NCBI GenBank assembly: GCA_016806645.1
Contig: JACSYO010001006.1
Location: 62,001 to 126,000, forward strand
Source: Ophiodon elongatus
Taxonomy: Eukaryota; Chordata; Actinopteri; Perciformes; Hexagrammidae
Reading direction: 5' to 3'
DNA: 64,000 nt
Positions 11,201 to 22,407 of this stretch are shown here, piece after piece (within the stretch, counting starts at the first letter, position 1; the number at the start of each line of letters is the position of its first letter). Made by a program: the position numbers and the translations under genes. The notes beneath the pieces were generated by a model. It was not told where the DNA came from. It did not search any database and worked only from the letters and a program-made list of their open reading frames with translations.

Positions 11201-13374
11201 CAAGACGTAGAGCTTCCAAGATCGATCACCTTGAAGGTACAGGGTCCGCGTACTTTTTGATCGGACCGGCGTTCATCGGATTAAATCCAAAGTGGCAGAA
11301 AACGACTTGTATTTTTGTTTCGTTCTCCAGCGTAAAACCAGAGAGCTGGGGGTTCTGATTCCGGACTGCCCCGGCCCGCCCTTCATGCCCCCATCACTTT
11401 ACATTCAGTCAGTCCTCATTGGTAGTACGGCCAAAATATGATGTTTAGTCATGCTTTTTAAAATGCCAGGTCATCGTCATGTGAATGCCCCCCCCCCCCA
11501 CCTCCCGGTTTGTATCAAGCATGTTGTGGCTTTAACCATGCCAACCATCCTGTAACGCGCACACATTGCAGGACAAATTTGGGATTTCAAAAATATAAGC
11601 GGCGAAAAAAAATAATAATCTGGGGTTGTTTCAGCCCAATATCAGCATTCTTCCAGCTACTACTGATGCTGGTGTTTTTCTGCTCAGGACAGCACAATCT
11701 CTTCAAATCTTGTCGCAAATGCCTCGGATCAGTGTTGAATCTCTCTCATCATGTAGCATTACTGGAACTGCTGTACTGGAATGTGTCCACAACTTCACCG
11801 AGGTGCAGCCCGCTGAGGCCCTGTATTGAATTCTTCACGGCTGGTCCTTTTGCCCCCCTCGCTATCTCTATCCGTTCCATTCAGCCTCCATACCGGCGCA
11901 CCTTAATGAAAGAGCGCCAGTCATCGTCTACTTTAATCAAACGGATTACGCTTTCGCCACGATTCGCTGCTTCCAGCTGCAGGCCTTTTTAGAGGAGATG
12001 TTAAAACTCATCCGACGGTTGCTACAAGAACATGTGCACTTCACAGTTGCTGTCTAATTCATTCACGTAGCTTATCACCATTTCCACCGCTTAACCGTTT
12101 GGCCCCGCGTGGTGGCACGTACACTACCCCTGACGTATAAAAACTCTTTTTTTTCTCTCCTTTTTTTTTTTTGCTTGGGTTTCGGATTTTCCTCCAGCTG
12201 AAACCCTTTTTCATGAGGTGACGCCGGCTTTTATATCTAAAATGTAAGCGCAGCAACACTGCAGCCTAATAGCCGAACATATACAGTAGTTAGTGAGGAC
12301 TTCTTCTTGGGGCAATTCACTCTATTGATCCGTGTGCTCCGATAATGACGCTGTTCTTTGTGTTTTCTCATTACCAGCTCGCCACTGATGTTTTTGTTTT
12401 TTATTACCGTACCTGCCCGCTACCACCAAGTCTGCCCCAGACAGTCAACAATCTCCTTTATGACTTGTTTACGTTCTCCAAGCTATTACCACTAATGTGG
12501 TGGTGCGTTGCGAGCATCACTATCCGTTCAGGGACGACCAGCGCACAGTGCAATTGTCCTTTTCGGCTCCATCGCGCCTGGAAGCTTCTCGGGAACAAAT
12601 GAAAAGGTGCTGCTTGAATAAAATTAGGGGTGTTGAGGAGTGGGGGTTACACGCGACGCACAGCGGTGACATATACACGAGATAGTGCGGCACTTTGTAA
12701 TTTACACTGAAAGCCCTTTTCCCACTGGCAAAAAAAAAAAACATTTCACACCCACTAACGTCTGGCTTTTGTCTTTAGTAGGGAAAGGTTACAATCAGCG
12801 TTCATTCCACAAGTAGATCCCTGAAACTAAATCACCCTTTGTTAGTCTTTCCACCTGTTCCATCAACAAACTCTGGTTTCAGAGTTTGAAAGAGAGACTG
12901 AATGTGAAAAAGATATATATAAAAATAAGAAAAAAGAAAAAGTCAGTGCTGACGGCTGCAATCTCTTCTCACTCCCGTGCATCTATTTATTGGTACTGTG
13001 TCGTAACAGTGTACATGTGTGAAATGTTGTCAGGCTCAGCGTTGATGCCGTTCTCTTGATTTCAGAGCCTGTCTAAATTGGCAGCTCTTCCCGTCTCTCT
13101 GACGTGTTTTTGATACACTTCTTGTCACGAGTCGAAGCTGCTGCCAGTACATATGCGGGCGCATGACTGTGGGTAGTACTCAATATGAGTGTGTCAGCGT
13201 GACGACGCCCAGGAAAATGCCACAAAGTCAGGACATTTTAGCGGGTCCTCACCTTAAACAAGATAATACTTGTTTGTATTAGTGTCAGAGTTGGGGTTTC
13301 AGGTCAAGGAAAAGGTCTCAAAGGTGCTAAATTAGAAAAAAAAAATATTCAGAGCATATCTATTGTCTCCACAC

Positions 13375-13640
13375 GGCTCTCGACATGGCAACGGCTGAGC
13401 CGGTGATCAGAAGCTAACGCTGCTAGGAGCTAACAGTGCTAGCAGCTAAAGGTGCAAACAGCGGCAACAGTGCTGACGGAGCTAGCGGTGTTTACCTGAG
13501 GGGAAACCGGAGGGTGGGCTCTACTCTTCCACGACGTTTCGGACGGTGTTATCAGCTGTAACCGCCGCGTGACGGAGACTAGACATTACTGCAATATATC
13601 TTTACATAGCAAATAGTTGTTTGCTGCTACATTGATGCTC
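13375..13640 (+). repeat. Degenerate GCTAAC/GCTAGC-rich dispersed repeat
   Basis: Repeated short blocks of the type AGCTAACGCTGCTAG and AGCTAACAGTGCTAG, followed by 'ACCGGAGGGTGGGCTCTAC'. This block order is familiar from dispersed fish repeats. The assignment is from general pattern memory, not a search. Confidence 0.45.
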
Positions 13641-14154
13641 TGGATGTTAAATAGAGCTCCGTTACAGATGGGAAAACAAGGGTTTGACTTATCCTCCATT
13701 CCACCTAATATTCCCATTGACTCACTGAGAAACACATCCTTAGTCAGTAGGTTTCACTGTGAGCTTTCTTTCTTTTCTTTTTTTTTAAAGCACGTATTAG
13801 TTGACCTTTTGTGCAAATTAGCACCATTAAAAGTGGATTAGCCAAATTAGTTGCGTCCGTTTTAGGATCCTGGAATTGCTAATGCTGGCCCTCTGTCACA
13901 CTATCATGGTTTACTGGGACAGTATGCATAGAGCAGAGCATGTCGTCACTGTGTTTTACCTACTATGACAACTAAGAACAAGTGTGGAAGAAGGACTACA
14001 ATGATAAAAGTTGAAACACTCAAACTAAAAGATAAAACAAGTGTCAATCAAGCCCCGTCTGTACACAACCACACAAGAGAGGCTAATTAAGTGAGAACCC
14101 CTGTGTGATGGGCTTTTAGGTAGACTGTGTGGACAGGTAGGAAATGAAGTTGAG

Positions 14155-15120
14155 ATTTCACCAGAAATAACTTGATTATTTTGGCCACAGGGGGGCAGCA
14201 GGAAAAAACTTGTGTACACAATACTGACACCTCAGCTTTTGAGTTGATAATGCGAACTTCTTAGCAAACATTTGCTTATCTAGCAGTTTATGTTGTTTGT
14301 TTTTTTTTGGTCTCTTCCAACTCTCGAGGGAAATATCCGTCTTTTTAGCTGCTAAATTCTCCACTATGTTCACCGGGTGGTTTCTTGTGCCTGTTTGCTG
14401 CTGAGCAGGTCGTGTACAGTGGCTTCTTTGAGCTGTTACTGAAAGCAGCCGTAAACTATGTTATGAGAGCCGTGAGAGTCAACCACAACAATAAAGCCGC
14501 GGGGAGCCGCAGAGTTGGGTAATAGTTCTTGGTAGGCACATTGCTACGAGCGACAACTTTCACGTTGTCATTTTGTGCATTGTTATTCAAAAAATATCAA
14601 TTATAGCGGCTTTAAAGGGACAGTACTCAGAGTCTAGGATTTAGGGGGATCTATTGGCAGAAAATTAATATAATATTTATAACTAGGGATGCCCACCGAA
14701 ACTCGGTTCTAAACGGGAACCGGTCCTAAATGATCCTCGTCCACTGCAGGTAACGTTAGCGACGCCACACGGAGTTTGCTAATGAGATTAGGCTAATAAA
14801 TGAAAGCTAATCACTTAGCTAATTGGTGAGCTGCAAATGTAATTACATTTTTTGGGAACTTCTTATATTGCTGGTCAAGATAATAATCTATTAAATAGAT
14901 CATAATTGTCTTTTTTTTCTCAGAATATAATCAAAAAGATCCAATAAGAGTACTAGTAATGATAAAATCCTAACGATACCCATCCCTAACTGTTTTCATG
15001 TGTATAATCGCCATAAAATAAGAATCCCAAGTTTTGTTTGCTGAGAATGAGCCCTTCATATCTGCATAGCGAGACGGTCCTCTTTACAGAGTGTGCCATG
15101 TTTCTACAGAAGCTACAGTG
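14155..15120 (+). repeat. Composite fish-type dispersed repeat with an insertion
   Basis: The left part shares 'TTTTTAGCTGCTAAATTCTC' with family C at 1650. The right part contains 'AGGATTTAGGGGGATCTATT' (14635 on), and after an interruption at 14685-14987 continues with 'GTTTTCATGTGTATAATCGC' and 'GTGCCATGTTTCTACAGAAG'. The two halves of the right part read as one repeat split by a 303-bp insertion. Short frames in it are non-coding. Confidence 0.55.
14685..14987 (+). mobile_element. Small non-autonomous DNA element inserted in a repeat
   Basis: The element starts AGGGATGCCCACCG and ends CGATACCCATCCCT, an imperfect terminal inverted repeat (AGGGATG/CATCCCT perfect, then diverged). It is flanked by AACT on both sides (14681-14684 and 14988-14991), consistent with a short target duplication. 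It interrupts an otherwise continuous fish-type repeat. At 303 bp with no coding frame it is a MITE-like element. The superfamily is not assigned, because the duplication length is ambiguous by a base or two. Confidence 0.6.
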
Positions 15121-16606
15121 GCTGGCGATAATCTATTTTGGATAAAAACCAACAATATGTTGGGTCGTCATCTCGCATAAAACGTTTTATCTTTAAAAAA
15201 AGGCTCCGTGATTTCCTGACTTTTGGGCGGAGGGATGGTGTATGTGGTATAGAGTCAACATAAACTACGGAGCGGCTAATTGATGTGTTTTTTAATAGCT
15301 TTTGTCCAACAATGGAGCTCTGTGACACAGCTCGAAAGACCAAAATGCTTTGCGTTTCTGGCCACATGAATATTCTATCTATATCCGTATATCATGTGTA
15401 TCATGAGTTTGTACACGGCAATACTGTCAACAAAAAACTGTCGTGCAGTTAGGCATTTTCCGATGAAGCCATTAGCGTAAAAGCTCCGACTGTATAATGA
15501 GTGTAATAGTTTTGATGTCGATACATGAGACGAGTTGGACAGCTGTGTTTTTGTGGATTGCCGTGTTTATCTTCGCCTTATATTCAAGCAACGTGTGAGA
15601 GTCCTCCGCCTGTCTGTGGCCGTGAACGCGGCACAAGTCAGTGATTTGTCAGAAGCACTGAGAGTGAAAATATGAACTCCACAACCGATAATTACTTCTC
15701 CACGACGCGCAAGTGTCGAGACTCTGGGGGATAATGAGAAGGAGGAATTGGAATATAGAGCCTCTGGTTCGTCTGCAACCTTTCCACCGCATTGACTTTG
15801 TCCGGTAAGTGTTGCGGTGGAAACTTGACAAATGAAGTAAGCAAGTTTTATTCATCTGTGCATTCATTTTATTATTCAGGTCTGGCTCCCACCAGCTGGC
15901 TGAGCGTAGCCAAAACGTGAGCTCTTTCAACCCCAGAGTCACAATTTCACTTGAAATATGAATGATTTTAATAACGTTGTCTCTCTCTTTCCACAAAGTG
16001 CTTTTGTGCTCCCAGCAGAGTTTTGTTTTTCCTCTCCAAAAAAAAAATCACCATTTTTCGAGTTGGAACATTTGCATATGTGAGATTGCATCACGTACAG
16101 CTTCTTTGTCGTTCCCCATCAGTATCAGCAACAGAGTTTCTGCTGTGATGTCCTCTCCTTGTTTTCGACTGTCACGAGCACTTCCCTTCGCCAGCCGGGG
16201 ATTATATCGATTCCCGGGAGATGAAAGCGGCACCAATTAGAAAAAGGAGCCGCTCTTCACTGTACACGAGCTCTCTCGCTGCAAGACGAACGCGATCGCT
16301 GCCGTCGCCTCCGTCGTTGCGACCACACCTCGCTACCCCGCCAGCCTCGAGCCGTTTACCCTGACACGAGCAATCGACCTGAACAACAGATATAGACCGG
16401 GGTAAAAACAATAACAACAACGGCTGCACACTGTTTGCTGTGTAAAACAGTCACATGAAACAATAGTGTGAGGATATGTATGTGCTGTGTGGCACAAGCA
16501 TCCACACACGTTTGTACACTTTAGGTCGTTGGTTTGTTTTTTCCATTACCCCCTTTGGAGCTCCAAACCTAGTGGCAACAGTTTGGGGAAGGGCCTCGAC
16601 CCGGTG

Positions 16607-17144
16607 GCAACCTCCGGTTCTGCTGAGTGAAGCCGATGCGGAAGTGCCTTTAAAACTTGCATTATCTCTACTGATCAGCAGGGGGCGACTCCTCTGGGTC
16701 CAAAAAGAAGTCTGATTGTATAGAAGTCTATGAGAAAATGACTCCACTTCTCTCTTGATTTATTCCCTCAGTAAACATTGTAAATATGAGTTTATGTCTC
16801 AATCTCTAGTTTCAAATCTTCTTCAATATAGCATGATGTTCATTGAGTAAATTATGGTCCATTTAGAGTCAAACAGACCATAAAGCAGGGGATGCTTTAG
16901 GGCGGGGCTTACTGTGATTGACAGGTCGCTTCTGCTACCAGAGTCGTGTACGGCGTCTCTACATCACTCCTCGCTTTCCAAATATGGTAACTTCTGTTCA
17001 TCCGCTGCAAAAAACAACATGGCGCCGACCGTGATCCAAGATGGCGACGGCGAAATCGCCAAACTCAAGGCTTCAAAATGGCAGTCCACAAACCAATGTG
17101 TGAGGTCACGATGACTACGTCCACTTGTTATATACAGTCTGTGG
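16607..17144 (+). repeat. Dispersed repeat, family A, near-full copy
   Basis: One of the longest of at least nine family A pieces in the window. In order it contains 'GGGGGCGACTCCTCTGG', 'GAAGTCTGATTGTATAGAAG', 'CATGATGTTCATT', 'GATTGACAGGTCGCT', 'CAAATATGGTAACTTCTG', 'CCAAGATGGCGACGGCG' and an end of the form TATACAGTCTGTGG. No protein is encoded; open frames reported over it are chance. The class (SINE, MITE or LTR fragment) is unresolved, as no terminal inverted repeats or tRNA boxes are obvious. Confidence 0.85.
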
Positions 17145-17459
17145 TTTTTTTGACTGTATAATATAATATTTAATAGACAGTTAAACTTGTGGATTGGTGG
17201 AGCTTCAATGTTTAACACACCGTCGACTGGTACAGCAGCATGTTCATGGCCAATGGAAGGAGATGTCTCACAGTGACACACTGGTTTCATGTTTGTGTAT
17301 ACACATACATAGTGTCATCCTGTGTCTTCCCACCGCTGCACATTTTCCCTTATTATCTCACAGTGCGCTTTATTACCAGCCTGCTGGACTTTCGCTTATT
17401 TCTGATATTTTAGGAGAGTCCACAGACCTCTCATCACTTCTCCTTGCTCATGAATAATA

Positions 17460-18120
17460 GCCCGCGGAGGTCTTGGGGGAGATGATTTTTTGTTTCTGGT
17501 CTTTTCAGGGGTCTCACCTCACTCTTGTCGTCTTTGCCAGGAAACCTGACAGACCTCCCCTCGCTCGCTCCTCTCTACCTTCTCTCCTCCTGCTCCCCCG
17601 TACTTATCTCCTCTTTGCATCGCTCCCTCTTCTTCTCTCTTTCTCCTTTCAAATCATTGATTTTTTTTTTCTTCTTCTTCTCCTCAGAGCTTCTATAAAA
17701 TATTTACAATGTGTGGGCAGACTTCTTTCTCTGGGAATTGGGGAGGAGGAGGGTGGGGAGGGGGGATCGTTTTGAAAGCGAGTGGTTAAAAAAAAAGTGA
17801 AGGACAGAGTGGGAGAGGAGGGAAAAAGCAAAGGGATTGGAAAAGAAGAGAAAGAGGCAGATAAGAGCGATGGAAGTCCACCCAAAAGTCGTGGCATGAA
17901 TATCAATGATTCCCCTTTGAAACAACTCCCCGTTATAAATAAATAAACAGAGCTACCGATAAAGATCGTTACTCGAGGCTCTCGCGGCGCCGTGTTTTCC
18001 CCTAAAAACCTTGTGTTTTTTTCCGTCTTTACCTGTCCTCTCTTTTTCACCGGAGGCTCCACTCTCTCGTTCGTGTTGTTTGTTGAAGCCTTGTTGCGGT
18101 TAACAATATCGCCTCTCACT
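17460..18120 (+). other. Pyrimidine-rich then purine-rich intronic stretch
   Basis: Positions 17540-17700 are strongly pyrimidine-biased and 17730-17880 strongly purine-biased. Frames open through it on both strands are composition artefacts. No further feature is supported. Confidence 0.6.
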
Positions 18121-19023
18121 CCTGCTCAGAATGCTGCCTAATTAAATAAAGCCCTCAGGACTGTTCCTGCATAAGCTCCGCTGATGATGATACAGGCATC
18201 AACGAGAAAGAAGAAAAAAAAAAAACCTGAGCTGTCAACAATGCGAGACAACAGCATCTCCTTATTATTGAAACCAAAGCTAACGCAGAGGAAAAAGACT
18301 TCAAGGTTTTCCCCACTTGTTTTAAGAAAAAAAAATCATTACTAAACAAATGATTCACTGCTCTGTCAAGTCAACCAGAGCACTGACGAGAGAGAATGCA
18401 CCAGTAGCCTTCAGTAATAATTGTTCCCTAACTTCAGGCCTAAAAAGATTGCACGAAAAAAATGACTTTCATCTAGTGTGGTGTCAATTTTTGGAAGTTT
18501 TCTTGCGTAATTTTTTGGGCATATCTTGTTGACTTTAATTTATGTTATACTGTAGAAATAAACCTATAGTAAAAAAAATATTATTATTATTTGACAGATT
18601 TCCCACCTAAATCTATTATTCAGCAAATACATGTTAAAAAATGAGAATCAACATAATAAGGAATTGGAAAGGGAGATTCTGTGTTTTTCAAATTGGACGC
18701 CATTTCCCCACGTTTTTGTGTCAAATGGGGACAACAATTTTTTAAGGGTCAACGCTGCAGCCGCTATACAGGCTGTTATGTTTTGTTTTTGCCCCTGACA
18801 GGCTTGATTCTTTGACAATATTATGAAAAGGACCCTGCAGAGAAATAGAATGTTTTTCTTCTCATAATTTATAGATACGGGAATTTTTATAACGATGGTC
18901 TGTGGGTCCCCCAGAAATAAAAAGTTTGCGAATCACTGTTGTTGTGTAACACGAAGCAAAAGGCAACAAAAACAAAAACCTTTAAAAAAAATAATATATA
19001 TATATTTCTCTTCCGTTTTCCAG

Positions 19024-19209
19024 GTGGGAGGGACCATGTACAATACGGGCCGCCACGTCTCCCTGCGATTGGACAAGGAGCATCTGGTGAACATCTCCGG
19101 AGGGCCAATGACGTACAGCCACCGTCTGGAGGAGATCCGGCTACACTTTGGCAGCGAGGACGGCCAGGGCTCCGAACACCTGCTGAACGGACAGGCCTTC
19201 TCCGGAGAG
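19024..19209 (+). CDS. ca10: ca10 coding exon: CA-like domain, first exon in window
   Basis: The exon is bounded by CAG (19021-19023) and GTGCGT (19210 on), is 186 nt long and in phase 0 at both ends. It encodes 62 residues starting VGGTMYNTGRHVSLRLD, which matches carbonic anhydrase-related protein X almost word for word. CA10 is a secreted glycoprotein made mainly in the nervous system and reported as a ligand of neurexins; it has no CO2 hydration activity. The sequence agrees. In EIRLHFG the position of the first zinc histidine is Arg (exon residue 39), while the second His is kept (residue 41). Exon residue 62 is the conserved Glu. An N-glycosylation sequon NIS lies at residues 23-25. The upstream residues (about 93 in mammals) are not in the window. 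CA11 is the alternative, but the C-terminus downstream fits CA10. Confidence 0.97.
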
Positions 19210-19849
19210 GTGCGTGCACTTAGTGTCGGCGACAGATCACTCCAGCTAGAGGACTGCAGTTTACACACTTTTGTCCCCGTATTAATATAACAACAAAAAC
19301 CATTTGAGCCGTGCGTACAGACGCGGTGGCATTAAATCATTATTTGTTCTGGACAGTATTTAAGCCCTTGACAAATTACAGGAGCTAAAACATGTGACCC
19401 CTATCCACAGCAGGCGTATCAATTTATTTTGACTAGATTAATTTTAGTATGAATATTCAGATGTATAACGTGTCGGCAAGTGGTATTGATTGCCTCTGTG
19501 GTGCGGTGGAACACGTTAGGATAAGAATTTATTGTGTGGGTTGGGAGCATGTGAGCGTGCCCACTGGCTCACGGCCTCCCGCTCGGTTACAGCTGACACA
19601 CCGTCCTGAGGTTACTTCCTGCTGGCTCTGCCGGCACGTTTGCCGTAGTTCGTACCGGTGGCACCGTTAGCTACGAGCCGTCGCCATGTTCCCGATCTCG
19701 TGTTATGCACCTTTTTAATGTAGAAATACTGTTGAGTGCGGCTTTAAATTACTTTACAGGTAATTTTATTATTTGCCCAGACAACTGTTAATGGCTCTTT
19801 ATGAATGCCCGTCATGCCAACGTAACACCCCCACCTCGTCGAATACAGA

Positions 19850-20850
19850 TGCTTAGTCGGGACTTTCACCCAGGAGCTGTCCCTGTCCCTGTCCCTGTCC
19901 CTGTTCCTGTCCCTGTACCTGTACCTGTCCTTGTCCCTGTACCTGTACCTGTCCTTGTCCCTGTACCTGTACCTGTCCCTGTCCTTGTACCCGTCCCTGT
20001 CCCTGTCCTTGTACCTGTCCCTGTCCCTGTACCTGTACCTGTCCCTGTCCTTGTACCCGTCCCTGTCCCTGTCCTTGTACCTGTCCCTGTCCTTGTACCT
20101 GTCCCTGTCCCTGTCCCTGTACCTGTCCCTGTCCCTGTCCTTGTACCTGTACCTGTACCTGTCCCTGTCCCTGTCCTTGTACCTGTACCTGTCCCTGTCC
20201 CTGTCCTTGTCCCTGTCCCTGTCCTTGTCCCTGTCCCTGTCCCTGTCCTTGTACCTGTACCTGTCCCTGTCCTTGTCCCTGTCCCTGTCCTTGTACCTGT
20301 ACCTGTCCCTGTCCTTGTCCCTGTCCCTGTCCTTGTCCCTGTCCCTGTCCTTGTACCTGTCCCTGTACCTGTCCCGTATGACACCAAATCAACGGTGACT
20401 TTTTTTTTACCTTAGTTTTGTTTCATAACTTCCATACTCTACTAACGCTGGTCGCGTGTAGTTTTGTATTTTATTGTGTCACCGACATGTAACTTGCTGC
20501 CGTCTTGAGAGATTTGATCTCAACTGGTTGTTATCTGGTTAAATAGATTAAAATAGATTAAAAATAAATAAACGTAACAAACACACTTATTTTAACCCAA
20601 ACAACGACCTTTTCCTCAACCCTAATCTAATGAGTTGCTTTTGAAAAGAGACTGTGTGCATGTAACCAGTGGAAACTGTATGTTCCTGTGAACACAGAAG
20701 TCTATTTGGAAAATACACCATTGTATGTAATGAGGAGGAACTGACACGCCCCCCCGGCCACGCCCCCCGGCCACGCCCAGAACTGATGCTAGAGGGGAAC
20801 CGTCACAGTTCTGAAGCGTAGGGTTGGTTCTGCTGTGACCGATTACCATG
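19850..20850 (+). repeat. Dispersed repeat, family B, copy expanded by a hexamer array
   Basis: The left flank reads 'GACTTTCACCCAGGAG' and the right flank 'CCCGTATGACACCAAATCAA'. Without the array these would join to something very like 'CCCAGGAGACC...GTCCCGTGTGAAACC' in the copy at 25949-26275. The rest ('ACACTTATTTTAACCCAAAC', 'CGACCTTTTCCTCAACC', then GAAGCGTAGGG near 20815) follows the same order as that copy. This is a family B element interrupted by an internal tandem expansion. Confidence 0.75.
19877..20377 (+). repeat. (CCTGTC)n-type hexamer array, about 83 units
   Basis: About 500 bp of six-base units, CCTGTC with variants CCTGTA, CTTGTC, CTTGTA, CCTGTT and CCCGTC. Variation is almost limited to unit positions 2 and 6. 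Because the unit is six bases and lacks stop codons, several frames on both strands stay open (Val-Pro, Gly-Gln and Gly-Thr repeats). These are not genes: they have no counterpart outside the array and sit inside an intron. Confidence 0.97.
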
Positions 20851-20869
20851 TTACACGGCTGGATGTCAT

Positions 20870-21300
20870 ACGGTCAATACTATAAACTATAATATTAAAT
20901 ACAAAAAAAAACAAAAAAAAATATTGTTTCATTGATAAAAAGACTGATTAACAATCTTTTTTTTTAACTCCCTATTAAAAGTTTTGGTCCAAGAATGTCA
21001 ACAAATATGAGACGCTGAAAAGCATAAATATCAGGTATTTTTAGTCACGTAAATCTATTTTTCAATTCTGCCAGTCGCTATACAAGTTTGCCTTTAATTC
21101 ATTATGTTGATGAACGTCATTGTTATACATTGTTAGTGGGGTAAAATTCTCTGAAACACAAAGTCATCATCCACATTTTATCTCAAAGACCACCCTATAA
21201 TGTGAAAAGGTAACACTCCAAAGAACCTGACTCTGCTTTTAAATGAAATATTTTGACAAAATCTTTTAATTCTTTTTTTCAAAAACCTTAATTGGGTGGA
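20870..21300 (+). other. AT-rich intronic sequence
   Basis: A- and T-runs without recognisable repeats or frames; nothing further is supported. Confidence 0.5.
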
Positions 21301-21479
21301 AACCTAGAATCTACACTTCAAGGACCCCGTGATTTCAGCTTCTCCATCGTGCATTTTGTTAATAATACAGTGGAAGAAAAAGGTCTTTGCGCCTGAAAGA
21401 GCAAGAATCCCCCCTCCCCCCTCCCACCCACTACACCCTCCCCCACTTGCCTTGGAGATGACAGTTAAACGTTTAACTC

Positions 21480-21482
<3 letters not shown>

Positions 21483-21517
<35 letters not shown>
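21483..21517 (+). repeat. (CA)n microsatellite
   Basis: About 17 uninterrupted CA units followed by a degenerate CA-rich tail to about 21550. Confidence 0.95.
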
Positions 21518-21518
<1 letters not shown>

Positions 21519-21559
21519 CTTCGTCCCCGCAACACACACGAACACACACATTTTAAACA

Positions 21560-21740
21560 TTTTGACGAGCGAAACAATTAGCTTCCCCCGGCTTTGATTG
21601 CTCAACTACAATCACGAGTTGCTCGCTCACGCCGCTGCATTCCACCCGCCGCCATTAAATGAATGCCAATTTGTGTGGCAACAAAATAATTGCAGTCTTG
21701 ACAGGCAAATTTATTATAATTAATGATAATCATTTGTCCC
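21560..21740. other. Candidate conserved non-coding element (tentative)
   Basis: A unique segment with clustered homeodomain-type cores (ACAATTAGC, CCATTAAATGAATG, ATAATTAATGATAAT) and mixed composition between two CA microsatellites. It resembles developmental enhancer sequence in texture only; nothing in the window proves conservation. Confidence 0.22.
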
Positions 21741-21854
21741 CCCTCAGAGTCAGGGAGCTGATATTCAAATCATAATAAAGCGAGTGTTTACTGTGTCCTT
21801 TGGGGTGGAGAGAGCTGTGACCCCCAAACCTGAAAGGACACCACGTGCACATAT

Positions 21855-21855
<1 letters not shown>

Positions 21856-21886
<31 letters not shown>
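21856..21886 (+). repeat. (CA)n microsatellite
   Basis: About 15 AC units, uninterrupted. Confidence 0.95.
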
Positions 21887-21888
<2 letters not shown>

Positions 21889-22091
21889 ATATCTGAAATG
21901 TGATGTCATACTGTTGCCACGCTGCACAGGATTAATTGTAGAATTTAAACCCCCCGAAGGTTGATAAAATCCCAAATTGTCAGACAATGACGTCAGTGTC
22001 TTCACATACATACCCTTTGTCTTTTGCCCCGGGTCCTGCCCCTACCGGTTGGACACACCCTGATGGCAATCTCATCGGTCGGGGCGAACAA

Positions 22092-22407
22092 CCACAGACT
22101 GTGTATAAGAAGTGGAGGTAGTCATGGTTACGTCACCTATTGGTTTGTGGACTGCCGTTTTGAATCCTCGAGTTTGGTGATTTCGCCGTCGCCATCTTGT
22201 TTTTTTTGCATCCAATGAACAGAAGTTACCATATTTGGATTGCGGAGGAGCGACATAGAGACGCCGCATACGGCTCTGGTAGCGGCAGCGACCTGTCAAT
22301 CACATTAATCCCGCCCTAAAGCATCCCCTGCTTTATGGTCTATGTAACTCTAAATGGACCATAATTTACTAAATGAACATCATGCTGTATTGAAGAAGAC
22401 TTGAAAC
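22092..22407 (-). repeat. Dispersed repeat, family A, partial inverted copy
   Basis: Starts CACAGACTGTGTATAAGAAG, the reverse complement of the family A end. It continues through CCATCTTG, GAACAGAAGTTACCATATTTG, GACCTGTCAATCAC and TTTATGGTCTATG to GAAGAAGACTTGAAAC. The part beyond (the GGGGGCGACT side) is absent. Confidence 0.85.

Larger units (their letters stand above)
1..19023 (+). other. ca10: Partial upstream intron of ca10 (no exon recognised)
   Basis: This 19-kb stretch ends in a pyrimidine tract and CAG at 19021-19023, the acceptor of the first recognisable ca10 exon. I looked for the missing N-terminal coding part (signal peptide and the region ahead of 'TMYNTGRHV') and found nothing in any frame. 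The stretch is best read as the end of a long intron. It holds a poly-C tract, a CpG-rich patch, microsatellites, one large minisatellite and several dispersed repeats, listed separately. The remaining unique parts (for example about 1850-2900, 6850-7070, 7300-9900, 11500-13370, 15200-16600 and 17150-18900) show no feature I can support. A small non-conserved exon or an enhancer could still be hidden here. Confidence 0.7.

Noticed and set aside
16914..17114. Short frames shared by several loci (with ...LRRLYVTPPHSKYGNF-type peptides)
   Set aside because: They recur because they are copies of family A; stops and frame shifts differ between copies and there is no sign of a protein.
17649..18119. 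156-codon minus-strand frame
   Set aside because: It covers a purine/pyrimidine-biased stretch, giving Pro-Ser-Phe-rich low-complexity sequence.
19801..20415. Long Val-Pro repeat frame (and Gly-Gln, Gly-Thr and Leu-Ser frames on both strands)
   Set aside because: They exist only because the six-base repeat has no stop codon; they lie in an intron inside a dispersed repeat.
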